A DNA stretch of 64,000 nt from Nonomuraea cypriaca. Its GTDB lineage: Bacteria; Actinomycetota; Actinomycetes; Streptosporangiales; Streptosporangiaceae. Below are positions 39,164 to 47,089 of this stretch, in pieces (the stretch's first letter is position 1; each line of letters begins with the position of its first letter). The notes under the pieces were generated by a model. It was not told the origin of the DNA. It worked only from the letters and a program-made list of their open reading frames with translations, and ran no database searches. The position numbers were made by a program, and so were the translations under genes. The DNA is taken from assembly GCF_015645445.1 (NCBI RefSeq), contig NZ_JADOGI010000028.1, positions 1-64,000 on the forward strand, given 5' to 3'.

Positions 39164-39273
39164 GCACGCGAGGGAGTGCCGTCGCCTGGAGGAGCGGCGG
39201 GAGCGGAGCGACCGGAGCGGGGGAAGGCGGCGGCGTGAGGCGACCGAGCCCGCCTCACGGGGTGAGGCCATGA
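39058..39273. repeat. 106-bp direct repeat, period 110, at the kinase/response-regulator junction
   Basis: Copy 1 (39058-39163) and copy 2 (39168-39273) differ at only two bases (39096/39206 and 39104/39214). Copy 1 encodes the tail and stop of the kinase. Copy 2 ends in the Shine-Dalgarno and ATG of the response regulator. Both copies end GGTGAGGCCATGA. The interior is rich in GAGCG and GGCGG motifs. Confidence 0.95.
39160..39273 (+). CDS. 37-residue bridging micro-ORF
   Basis: An ATG that overlaps the kinase stop (ATGA, 39160-39163) opens a frame beginning MSTRGSAVAWRSGG. It repeats the kinase's own C-terminal tail and ends at a TGA (39271-39273) overlapping the response regulator ATG (again ATGA). 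It exists because the duplication period (110 bp) is 3n+2. GGTGAGG lies 2 nt upstream. It may only carry ribosomes across the duplicated junction; translation is not proven. Confidence 0.45.
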   Translation: MSTRGSAVAWRSGGSGATGAGEGGGVRRPSPPHGVRP

Positions 39274-39938
39274 ACTCCTCCCCCATAAGAGTTCTGGTCG
39301 TCGACGACGACTTCATGGTGGCGCGGATTCACAGTGGATACGTGGCTCGCGTGCCGGGCTTTCGTGTCGTCTCGGTCGCGCACAACGGGGCCGACGCGCT
39401 CGCCACGGTGGCCGAGCTGCGGCCCGACCTCGTGCTCCTCGACATCTACCTGCCCGACATGTCCGGCCTGGAGGTGCTCAAGGCGCTCAACGACGTGGAC
39501 GTGCTCATGATCAGCGCGGCCCGCGACGTGCCCACGGTCAAGGAGGCCATGCGCGGGGGCGCGGTCAACTACCTCATCAAGCCGTTCACCGCCGCCGCCC
39601 TCATCGAACGCCTCCAGCAGTACGCCGACACCCGCAGGCGCCTGACCGCCATCGGCCCCGAGGCCCGCCAGGACGACGTGGACCGCCTCTTCGGCAGCCC
39701 CAAGAGCGTCGCCCCCATGCCGAAAGGGTTGTCCGCGGCCACCTGCGCGCTGGTGGCCGATACCCTGCGAGAGGCGGGCCGCGATCTGTCGGCCGCCGAG
39801 GCCGCCGAGCTCGCCGGCCTGTCGCGGGTCAGCGCCCGCCGCTATCTCGAATACCTGTGCGTCGCGGGGCAGGCCGAACTCAGGCCGCGCTACGGGACGG
39901 CCGGCCGACCGGAACATCGCTACCGGTGGCTAGGTTGA
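39270..39938 (+). CDS. CitB/DcuR-type response regulator
   Basis: A 222-residue regulator. The receiver domain has the acidic pocket D12-D14, phospho-acceptor D58 (LVLLDIYLP), S82 and K104 (YLIKPF). The C-terminal helix-turn-helix (LSAAEAAELAGLSRVSARRY, about 170-190) is of the CitB/DpiA class. It is translated from an ATGA overlap with the upstream micro-ORF. The likely target is the divergent tctCBA promoter region. Confidence 0.94.
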   Translation: MNSSPIRVLVVDDDFMVARIHSGYVARVPGFRVVSVAHNGADALATVAELRPDLVLLDIYLPDMSGLEVLKALNDVDVLMISAARDVPTVKEAMRGGAVNYLIKPFTAAALIERLQQYADTRRRLTAIGPEARQDDVDRLFGSPKSVAPMPKGLSAATCALVADTLREAGRDLSAAEAAELAGLSRVSARRYLEYLCVAGQAELRPRYGTAGRPEHRYRWLG

Positions 39939-40030
39939 CACATTTCCGTAGCCATTTCCCGTGACATATGTGGATCGGCGTGCCTTACTGTTGCCTGAGA
40001 CTTGGCTGCGGACCGGGAGGAGATTGAGGC

Positions 40031-42028
40031 GTGCGAAACGCCGGACCGATCGAATCACCGACCGACCCGTTCGCCTCGGTGCCCATGCCCACGTCGGCCG
40101 TCTCCAAGAAGCCGCGGATCGAAGGCCTGCCCCCGGGTGTGTCCAGGGACATCTTCGGCCCGCAGGACAGGCAGGAGTCCCGGCCGGCCCAGGCCCCGAG
40201 CGCTCAGGGCGGTCCTTCTGGCGGCGCGCTGCCGCCGGTGGCGCCACCGGCGCAGCCGTGGCCGATGGCCGGCAAGGAGCCGCCCGCCCCGGTGTTCGGC
40301 GCGCCGCCCCCGGCCGAACTGCAGCCGTCCTACGACGACTCCGAGCCGTCCAGGCGCCGCCGGCTGCTGCCGGGCCTGCTCACGGTCGTGGTGTTGCTGG
40401 CGGCTCTGGCGTACGTCGTGCCCGCCGTCGTCATGTCGGGCTCCGTGCTGCGCGGCACCCACGTGGGCGGCGTCGACATCGGCGGCCTCACCGTGACCCA
40501 GGCGGCCGACAAGCTCCGCACCGAGCTGGCCACCAGACTCAGCAGGCCGGTCGTGGTCGAGATCGGCGCCACGAAGGAGACCATCCAGGTCGACGAGGCC
40601 GGGCTGGAGCTCGACGTGGTCGGCACGATCGGGCAGGCGCCGAGCGGGTTCCCCAGCCCGCAGGAGGTGTGGCGGGGCCTGACCGGCACGACCGAGCTCG
40701 AGCCCAGGGTCACCGTCGACGCCTCGCAGCTCACCAGGACCGTCGAGGGCCTGGCGGAGGCCGCGGACAAGCAGTCCCACGAGGGCCGGGTGTTCTTCGA
40801 GGGCCTGACGCCCAAGGCCCGCCAGCCGGAGGACGGCGTGCTGCTCGACCGGGACGACGCCGTACGCAGGATCGGCGACGCCTTCCTCAGCGGGGGCGGC
40901 ACGGTGGCGCTCACGATCCGGCCGGCCAAGCCCGTCACCACGCCCGAGGCCGTCCAGGACGCCCTGACCAAGGCGCGCGCGGCCGTCGCCGGGCCCATCA
41001 CGCTGACTCTCGACGACAAGCAGGTGCAGATACCGCCCGCCATGATCGCGGCGCACCTCACGTACAACTCCAGCGGCGACGGCGGGCTGGTGCCCCAGTT
41101 CGACGCCAAGGCCGTGCTGGCGAACGTGGAGAGCAGCCTGGTCGACGCCACGCAGCAGCCGCGCGACGCCACGTACGAGATCGTCGGCGGTGAGCCGGTG
41201 CTGGTGTCCTCGCGCACCGGGCGGGGCGTGAACGACAAGCTGCTGGCCAGGGACGCCGAGAAGGTCTTCGACACCGGCGGTGCCAGGACGATCCCCGTGC
41301 GGCTCGGCACCGTCGAGCCGGTCGTCACCACCGCACAGGTACGCGGCCTCGGCATCAAGGAGCTCGTCAGCACGTTCACCACGCGGTTCGACTGCTGTCA
41401 GCCGCGCGTGACCAACATCAAGCGCATGGCCCAGGAGCTCGACGGCCACCTGGTGAAGCCGGGGGAGACGTTCTCCATCAACGACGTCGTGGGCGAGCGC
41501 ACGGTCGAGGACGGCTACGTCGAGGCCGGGCAGATCGTCGGCGGCCGGATGGTGAACATCGTCGGCGGCGGCGACGCCCAGTTCGCCACGGCGATGTACA
41601 ACGCGGCATTCTTCGCCGGGTTCGACGACATCGAGCACAAGCCGATGGACTTCTACGCCCCCCGCTACCCGGCCGGCCGGGACGTCTCGCTGCTCTATCC
41701 GAACCTGGATCTGAAGTGGCGCAACGACTCCGACAACGGTGTGCTGGTCAAGACCGCCTTCACCGACACGTCGGTCACGGTCGCGCTGTGGGGCGTCAAG
41801 CGCTACGACGAGATCCAGGCGGTCGAGTCGGAGCGGCGGAGCTTCACGCCGTTCCGCAGCGAGACCAGCTCCGCGCCCGACTGCCTGCCCACGACCGGCC
41901 AGCAGGGCTTCACGATCGACGTCACCCGCGTGTTCTTCCAGGACGGCGAGGTCGCCAAGCGGGACAAGAAGCTGACCACGAAATACCGGCCGCAGACGCA
42001 GGTGACCTGCACCGCTACGCCAGGCTGA
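40031..42028 (+). CDS. VanW-family peptidoglycan-associated membrane protein
   Basis: A 665-residue protein: a Pro/Ala-rich cytoplasmic N-terminus, one membrane helix near 117-137 (LLPGLLTVVVLLAALAYVVP), two PG-binding_4-like extracellular domains (about 150-430), and a VanW domain about 445-620. That domain includes GETFSINDVVGERTVEDGYV and GGGDAQFATAMYNAAFFAGF. VanW proteins are linked to glycopeptide-resistance clusters and envelope function, but the biochemical role is unknown. The family's usual Gly-Gly-Gly-x-CQxS motif is here GGGDAQFAT, lacking the Cys. A GTG start has GGGAGGAG 9 nt upstream. It overlaps the convergent gene by 14 nt. Confidence 0.9.
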   Translation: MRNAGPIESPTDPFASVPMPTSAVSKKPRIEGLPPGVSRDIFGPQDRQESRPAQAPSAQGGPSGGALPPVAPPAQPWPMAGKEPPAPVFGAPPPAELQPSYDDSEPSRRRRLLPGLLTVVVLLAALAYVVPAVVMSGSVLRGTHVGGVDIGGLTVTQAADKLRTELATRLSRPVVVEIGATKETIQVDEAGLELDVVGTIGQAPSGFPSPQEVWRGLTGTTELEPRVTVDASQLTRTVEGLAEAADKQSHEGRVFFEGLTPKARQPEDGVLLDRDDAVRRIGDAFLSGGGTVALTIRPAKPVTTPEAVQDALTKARAAVAGPITLTLDDKQVQIPPAMIAAHLTYNSSGDGGLVPQFDAKAVLANVESSLVDATQQPRDATYEIVGGEPVLVSSRTGRGVNDKLLARDAEKVFDTGGARTIPVRLGTVEPVVTTAQVRGLGIKELVSTFTTRFDCCQPRVTNIKRMAQELDGHLVKPGETFSINDVVGERTVEDGYVEAGQIVGGRMVNIVGGGDAQFATAMYNAAFFAGFDDIEHKPMDFYAPRYPAGRDVSLLYPNLDLKWRNDSDNGVLVKTAFTDTSVTVALWGVKRYDEIQAVESERRSFTPFRSETSSAPDCLPTTGQQGFTIDVTRVFFQDGEVAKRDKKLTTKYRPQTQVTCTATPG

Positions 42029-43082
42029 CAGAGATGATCCGGTCGTCACCGGCGCCCGGATCCCCTCGTCCGTCCTTGTTGCTGGTGCCCACCCAGAGCG
42101 CGCCGCCGGGGGTCCTGGTGACCGCGCGGAGCCTGCCGTACCTGTCGGGGAAGCGGGCGACGGGCTTGCCCGCCGAGCCGTCCCGGCCGAGCGGGACCTG
42201 CCACAGGCGCTCGCCGCGCAGCGCGCCGACCCACAGGGAGCCGTTCGCGTACGCCATGCCGGACGGCGACGCCTCGGCCGTCGTCCAGGTGACGATCGGG
42301 TTCTCGAAGCGGTCGTCGTCGCCGCGGCCCTCGACCTCGGGCCAGCCGTAGTTGGCGCCCGGCTTGATCAGGTTGACCTCGTCGTAGGCGTCGGCGCCGA
42401 ACTCGGAGGCGTACAGGCGGCCGGAGTCGTCCCAGGCCAGGCCCTGTACGTTGCGGTGGCCGTAGCTGTAGACCAGCGTGCCGAACGGGTTGCCCGGCGC
42501 AGGCGCGCCGTCCACGGTCATGCGCAGGATCTTGCCGCCGAGCGAGTCGCGCCGCTGGGCAAGGTCGCGGTCGCCGGTCTCGCCGGTGGTCGCGTACAGG
42601 TAGCCGTCGGGGCCGAACTCGAGCCGGCCGCCGTTGTGGATGGCGGCCTTGGGGATGCCTTGGACCAGGATTCTCCGGTCGCTGAGTCCGCTGTCGCCGA
42701 GCGTGTAGCGGACGATCCGGTTGTCCTGTTCCGCGGTGAAGTAAAGGAATATGTGCTCACCTTTTGCGGCCACTCCCATCAGGCCGCCCTCGCCGTCCGG
42801 TCGTACCCCCTCGATCGTCGCGAGTTCCGACACGTCGCCGGACTGGCTGACGCGCAGCAGCCTGGCCGAGTCCCGCTCGGTCACCAGCGCGTCGGAGTCC
42901 GCTCCGCCGGGCAGGAACTCGATCGCCCACGGCACGGCCAGTCCGGTCGCCACGTCCTCCGGCTCGCCGGGCGCTGCGGCGTCCACCACGGCGGCGGTCG
43001 GCACGACCTGCTCTCCGGCGCTGGAGCAGGCGGTGAGCGCGGCCAGTAGCATGATCGTCCAGAGCTTCCTCATGTGTTCCAT
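42015..43082 (-). CDS. PQQ-type glucose/sorbosone dehydrogenase lipoprotein
   Basis: A 355-residue six-bladed beta-propeller of the soluble glucose dehydrogenase (GSDH) family with a lipoprotein signal (LLAALTACSSAG). Recognisable elements: GLAVPWAIEFLPGG, IHNGGRLEFGPDGYLYATTG with the catalytic His, and SYGHRNVQGLAWDDSGRLYA. It is anchored outside the membrane and would oxidise sugars if supplied with PQQ; many actinobacterial members have no proven activity. M4 (43073) is an alternative start. The 3' ends of this gene and the VanW gene overlap convergently. Confidence 0.9.
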   Translation of the reverse strand: MEHMRKLWTIMLLAALTACSSAGEQVVPTAAVVDAAAPGEPEDVATGLAVPWAIEFLPGGADSDALVTERDSARLLRVSQSGDVSELATIEGVRPDGEGGLMGVAAKGEHIFLYFTAEQDNRIVRYTLGDSGLSDRRILVQGIPKAAIHNGGRLEFGPDGYLYATTGETGDRDLAQRRDSLGGKILRMTVDGAPAPGNPFGTLVYSYGHRNVQGLAWDDSGRLYASEFGADAYDEVNLIKPGANYGWPEVEGRGDDDRFENPIVTWTTAEASPSGMAYANGSLWVGALRGERLWQVPLGRDGSAGKPVARFPDRYGRLRAVTRTPGGALWVGTSNKDGRGDPGAGDDRIISVSLA

Positions 43083-43111
43083 ACTTCCCCCGGAGTCGTA
43101 AGGTTCTCCGC

Positions 43112-44020
43112 ATGAAGACCTGGGTTCCGTCCGATTCGGTGGCTGATGTACTGTCCGACCTTCCGGGGGTGGAATGTGCCATCTATGACGGCACGTCCCC
43201 GATGCCGGAGGGGATCGAGGAGGTGGAGGTCTGGATCCCGCCGCTCATCACCGTGCCCGACGTGCCGGGGACACTGGCCAGGATGAGCTCCTTGCGGCTG
43301 GTGCAGACGGTGACCGCGGGCGTGGAGCCGTACCGGCCGCACATGCCCGAGGGCGCGGTGCTGTGCAACGCGCGCGGCGTCCACGACGCCGGCACCGCCG
43401 AGTGGGCGGTCGGCGCGATGATCGCGGTGCTCAGGGACTTCCCCGGGTTCGTGGACGCGCAGCGCAGGGGCGAGTGGACCTACCACCACACCGGTGTCCT
43501 CGCCGACTCGACCGTCCTCATCGTCGGGTACGGCTCCATCGGCGCCGCGCTCGAACGCCGGCTCGACGGGTTCGAGGTCGAGGTCGTACGCGTGGCCAGG
43601 AGCCCCCGCGAGGGCGTCCACGGCATGGACGAGCTGCCCGCCCTGCTGCCCCAGGCGGACGTCGTGGTCCTGCTCGTGCCCGCCACCCCCCACACGACCG
43701 GGATGGTCGACGCCGCGTTCCTCGGCCGGATGAAGAGCGGCGCCGTCCTCGTCAACGCCGCCAGGGGCGGGGTCGTCGACACCGACGCCCTGCTCGCGGA
43801 GCTGAAGAACGGCAGGCTGCGCGCCGCGCTCGACGTGACCGCCCCCGAGCCGCTGCCCGAGGGCCACCCCCTCTGGAGCGCTCCGGGGTTGCTGATCACC
43901 CCGCACGTCGCGGGCAGCACCCCCGCGTCCGGCCGCCGCATGCTGCGGCTGATGCGCTCCCAGCTGCGGCGCTACCTCGCTGGTGAGGAGTTGACCAACA
44001 TCATCACCGAGTCGTACTGA
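43112..44020 (+). CDS. D-2-hydroxyacid dehydrogenase
   Basis: A 302-residue NAD(P)-dependent D-isomer-specific dehydrogenase. The Rossmann motif VLIVGYGSIGAALERRL is near 136-152. The catalytic residues are Arg in NAARGGVVD (about 215), Glu in DVTAPEPLP and His in LITPHVAGS. It probably reduces a 2-keto acid, perhaps glyoxylate or hydroxypyruvate. It is divergent from the sugar dehydrogenase gene, 29 nt apart. The 237-nt gap that follows shows no hairpin of note. Confidence 0.93.
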   Translation: MKTWVPSDSVADVLSDLPGVECAIYDGTSPMPEGIEEVEVWIPPLITVPDVPGTLARMSSLRLVQTVTAGVEPYRPHMPEGAVLCNARGVHDAGTAEWAVGAMIAVLRDFPGFVDAQRRGEWTYHHTGVLADSTVLIVGYGSIGAALERRLDGFEVEVVRVARSPREGVHGMDELPALLPQADVVVLLVPATPHTTGMVDAAFLGRMKSGAVLVNAARGGVVDTDALLAELKNGRLRAALDVTAPEPLPEGHPLWSAPGLLITPHVAGSTPASGRRMLRLMRSQLRRYLAGEELTNIITESY

Positions 44021-44257
44021 GAGGATTCCGGACCGTGGCTGGTCCGTGACCTCCGGTGCGTACGGTTACGTTCGCAGGGAGTTCCTGACTCACTGTCAAG
44101 GAATTCTTGGCGGCAATTGGTCTGTGTGGTTATCAGATCGGTGACGACATCGACGTTGTCACCACCCGCGCACCCGTGACCGCGCACACTGGCGAAGTGG
44201 TCCGCCGGGCTTCGGCGGTTCACAGGTGCAGAGTTCGAGACGGGATGGGCAACGACT

Positions 44258-46885
44258 GTGATCCGCTGGCGTGATCCACGTGCGCCACTGACCGCAGCGG
44301 CGGTGGCCGGCGCGGTGGTGTTCGCTGCCGCGCTCCTCGTGGGCGGTCAGGCCTTGCTCTCCGGCGCGATCGCCGGTGGGCTCACGGCGATCGTCGCCGT
44401 GGCCTCCCTGCTGACCGCCTCCGCGCGGCAGGCCGCGCACCGCCCCGCGGCGATGGGCGCCCGCTGGATGGGCGGCGGCGCCGTCATCTGGGCGGCCGGC
44501 GCTGCGCTGCGCCCCTTCGGCGACAGCTTCCTGTCCGGCTTCGCCGACATGTTCGTGCTGGTCGGCACGGTGGTCACGGCGGGCGGCGCGTTGATCGCCG
44601 CCGACCGCAAGCTTCCCGCGGGCGTCGTCCTGCGGCACCTCACCGACGCCTACCTGTGCGCCGCCTCGCTCTTCCTGGTCGGCTGGGTGGTCGAGCTGCG
44701 CCATGTCTACATGGGAGCGGGCGACCCCGCGGGGTTCACGCTGGTCATGCTGCCACCCATGGTGGCGCTGCTGGTGACGTGTGCCGTGATCCCGTCCGTG
44801 CTCACCAGCAAGGCGACCTCCTGGCTGCTCGGCCTGGCCGGGGTCGGCGTGCTCGCCGCCATGACCGTGGCCGGCCTGGCGGCGGCCGTGGCCCGGCTGG
44901 ACGACGGCGATCCGCAGGCGTGGAGCCTCATGCTCGTGCCCGTGGCGTTCCTGCTGCTCGCCGCCATCCCCTGGGGCCCGCGCCCCAGCGCGGCGGGCGG
45001 CCAGGCGATCGGCAACGTGGTCGCGGTGGTCCCGCTGGTGCTGGTCATCGTGGCGGCCTGCACGCTGCTAGCCCACCTGGCCGGCGGGCCTGGCCAGCGG
45101 CCCGTCACCGGGGTCGTGGCGGTCGCCGTCTCCGTGGTGCTGCTCCTGGTCGTGCGCCTGTTCACGGTTTCCGCGGTCAACACACGCCTGCGCGGCCTGG
45201 TCAAGCTCGGCGAGCGGCAGCTCAGGGAGCTGGCGGAGAGCACGGGCGACGTGGTGCTCCTGTGCGACTACGAAGGCGTGGTCCGCGAGGTGGACGCGGG
45301 CGTCGAGTCGACGTACGGCTACCGCGCCGACCAGGTGGTCGGCGGGTCGATCTTCGACTACATCCACCCGGAGGACGTGCCGGGCATCCAGGTCGCCATG
45401 CGCGCCATGCACCTCGACGAGGAGAACGCCTCGCCCGGCGCCTGCCTGATCGCCTGCCGTGTGCGCGCGTCCGACGGCACCTGGCGCCCCACCGAGTCCG
45501 TCGCCACCCGCCACGTCGGCGGCGACGAGCTGATGCTGGTGACGACCAGGGACATCAGCGACGAGGAGGCGCTGCGCAACCAGGTCGCCCACCTGACCTT
45601 CCACGACGGCGTCACCGGGCTGCCCAACCGCGCCTACTTCGAGGAGCGCACCCGCGAGGTGCTGTCCGGGCGCACGTCCGGCGCCGGAGCGGCGAACGTC
45701 GCGGTCATCTTCCTCGATCTCGACGGGTTCACCTCCGTCAACGACTCGGTCGGCCACGCCAGCGGCGACTACCTCCTCGGCCAGGCCGCCAGGCGGCTGC
45801 GCGGGGCCGTGCGCGCCGACGACACCCTCGCCCGCTGGGGCGGCGACGAGTTCGCGGTGCTGGTGGAGACCGGTGGCGAGGCGCAGACCGCGGTCGATCT
45901 GGCCGAGCGGCTCGTGCGCGCGGTCTCGCAGGAGCCGTTCCGGGTCGCCGACCGCGACGTGGCGCTGACCGCGAGCGTGGGCGTGGCGTTCATCGAGGAC
46001 GACATGCCGGCCGGCGACCTCATCCGCAACGCCGACGTGGCGATGGCGCGCTCCAAGGAGCTGGGCGGGCGGCGGGTGGAGGTGTTCGCCGCGCAGATGC
46101 ACGCCGACGTGGTGCGCCGCCTGGAGCTGGCCGCCGACCTGCAGCGGGCGCTGATCGAGCACCAGTTCGCGATCGAATACCAGCCGGTCGTCGACCTGGC
46201 CACGTCGCGGGTGACGGCGGTCGAGGCGCTGGTGCGGTGGTGGCGCGGGTCGGTGTTCGTGCCGCCGGAGCAGTTCCTCGGCCCGGCCGAGGACACCGGG
46301 CTGATCGTGCCGCTGAGCGAGTGGATCCTGCGCGAGGCGTGCCGCGAGGTGGCCGCGTGGCGGGCCTCCTCGTGGGACATCGGGTTGTCGCTCAACCTGT
46401 CCGCCAGGCAGATCACCGCGCCGCGGTTCGTCGAGACGGTCGAGGAGGCCCTCGCGGAGAGCGGGTTGCCTGCCTCCGCGCTGACCCTCGAGGTGATCGA
46501 GGAGATGCTGGTCGAGGACGCCGAGGAGACGATCAAGCGGCTGTCCGAGCTGCGGGCGCTGGGTGTCCGCCTGGCGATCGACGACTTCGGCACCGGTTAC
46601 GCGTCGCTGGCGTTCCTCAGACAGCTCCCTGTCGACATGATCAAGATAGATCCGTCCTTCGTGTCCGGGCTCGGCAACGACGACACGCTGACCCTGCTCA
46701 CCAGCACGATCGTGCGGCTCGGTCACGACCTCGGGCTCATCGTGGTGGCCGAGGGCATCGAGCGTCCCGAGCAGCTCGAGTTGCTGAAGCAGATGGGCTG
46801 CACGAGAGGCCAGGGTTTCCTGGTGGCCCGCCCGATGGCGGCGCGCGGAGTCGACTCGCTGATGAGGACGAGTCTCACGGTTTGA
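44258..46885 (+). CDS. membrane PAS-GGDEF-EAL cyclic-di-GMP protein 2
   Basis: An 875-residue protein. About nine membrane helices fill residues 10-300 and a PAS domain spans about 325-440 (LAESTGDVVLLCDYEGVVRE). GGDEF is near 527 (RWGGDEFAVLVE), with an RxxD I-site five residues upstream (RADD). EAL is near 655 (VEALVRW), with DDFGTGYASLAFL near 775. Both catalytic motifs are intact. The PAS adds a cytoplasmic sensing step absent from the paralogue at 27.5 kb. A GTG start is used. The upstream 237 nt are AT-richer, with TTGGCG/TATCAG 18 nt apart around 44111-44140 as a weak promoter candidate. Confidence 0.93.
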   Translation: MIRWRDPRAPLTAAAVAGAVVFAAALLVGGQALLSGAIAGGLTAIVAVASLLTASARQAAHRPAAMGARWMGGGAVIWAAGAALRPFGDSFLSGFADMFVLVGTVVTAGGALIAADRKLPAGVVLRHLTDAYLCAASLFLVGWVVELRHVYMGAGDPAGFTLVMLPPMVALLVTCAVIPSVLTSKATSWLLGLAGVGVLAAMTVAGLAAAVARLDDGDPQAWSLMLVPVAFLLLAAIPWGPRPSAAGGQAIGNVVAVVPLVLVIVAACTLLAHLAGGPGQRPVTGVVAVAVSVVLLLVVRLFTVSAVNTRLRGLVKLGERQLRELAESTGDVVLLCDYEGVVREVDAGVESTYGYRADQVVGGSIFDYIHPEDVPGIQVAMRAMHLDEENASPGACLIACRVRASDGTWRPTESVATRHVGGDELMLVTTRDISDEEALRNQVAHLTFHDGVTGLPNRAYFEERTREVLSGRTSGAGAANVAVIFLDLDGFTSVNDSVGHASGDYLLGQAARRLRGAVRADDTLARWGGDEFAVLVETGGEAQTAVDLAERLVRAVSQEPFRVADRDVALTASVGVAFIEDDMPAGDLIRNADVAMARSKELGGRRVEVFAAQMHADVVRRLELAADLQRALIEHQFAIEYQPVVDLATSRVTAVEALVRWWRGSVFVPPEQFLGPAEDTGLIVPLSEWILREACREVAAWRASSWDIGLSLNLSARQITAPRFVETVEEALAESGLPASALTLEVIEEMLVEDAEETIKRLSELRALGVRLAIDDFGTGYASLAFLRQLPVDMIKIDPSFVSGLGNDDTLTLLTSTIVRLGHDLGLIVVAEGIERPEQLELLKQMGCTRGQGFLVARPMAARGVDSLMRTSLTV

Positions 46886-46902
46886 GACTTGTGTCCACCA
46901 AG

Positions 46903-46933
46903 TTGACACCAGGGCATTCGGAGCGGCTATGGT
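46903..46933 (+). promoter_or_regulatory. ilvB operon promoter
   Basis: A perfect -35 TTGACA at 46903-46908 and -10 TATGGT at 46928-46933, 19 nt apart. The -10 ends 7 nt before the leader-peptide ATG at 46941, so the leader is probably translated from a leaderless transcript. Confidence 0.7.
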
Positions 46934-46940
46934 GTAAGCC

Positions 46941-46991
46941 ATGCTTCGCAGTGAGATTCTCGTAGTACTTCGCCGGCGCGCAGGCCGATAG
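46941..46991 (+). CDS. ilvB leader peptide
   Basis: A 16-residue ORF, MLRSEILVVLRRRAGR, with the branched-chain run I-L-V-V-L at residues 6-10, immediately upstream of an intrinsic terminator. This is the expected arrangement for attenuation. When Ile, Leu or Val tRNAs are uncharged the ribosome stalls here, which should prevent terminator formation. Leader peptides of similar design precede ilvB in other actinobacteria. Confidence 0.85.
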   Translation: MLRSEILVVLRRRAGR

Positions 46992-47052
46992 CGAAGCACC
47001 ACGACCTGCGCGCCGCCCCAGCCCCACCGCCTGGTGGGAAGGGGCATTTTTT
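46975..47052 (+). terminator. ilvB attenuator hairpins
   Basis: Hairpin 1 pairs GGCGCGCAGG (46975-46984, inside the leader ORF) with CCTGCGCGCC (47005-47014). The terminator pairs GCCCC (47015-47019) and CCCACC (47023-47028) with GGTGGG (47033-47038) and GGGGC (47041-47045), then A and T6 (47047-47052). A T-tract is rare in this GC-rich window. A ribosome stalled on the ILVVL codons would change folding of the first arm and so the fate of the terminator. Confidence 0.85.
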
Positions 47053-47089
47053 ATGTCCTTAAGCGAGTAGCCACGCAAGGAACGAGCCG

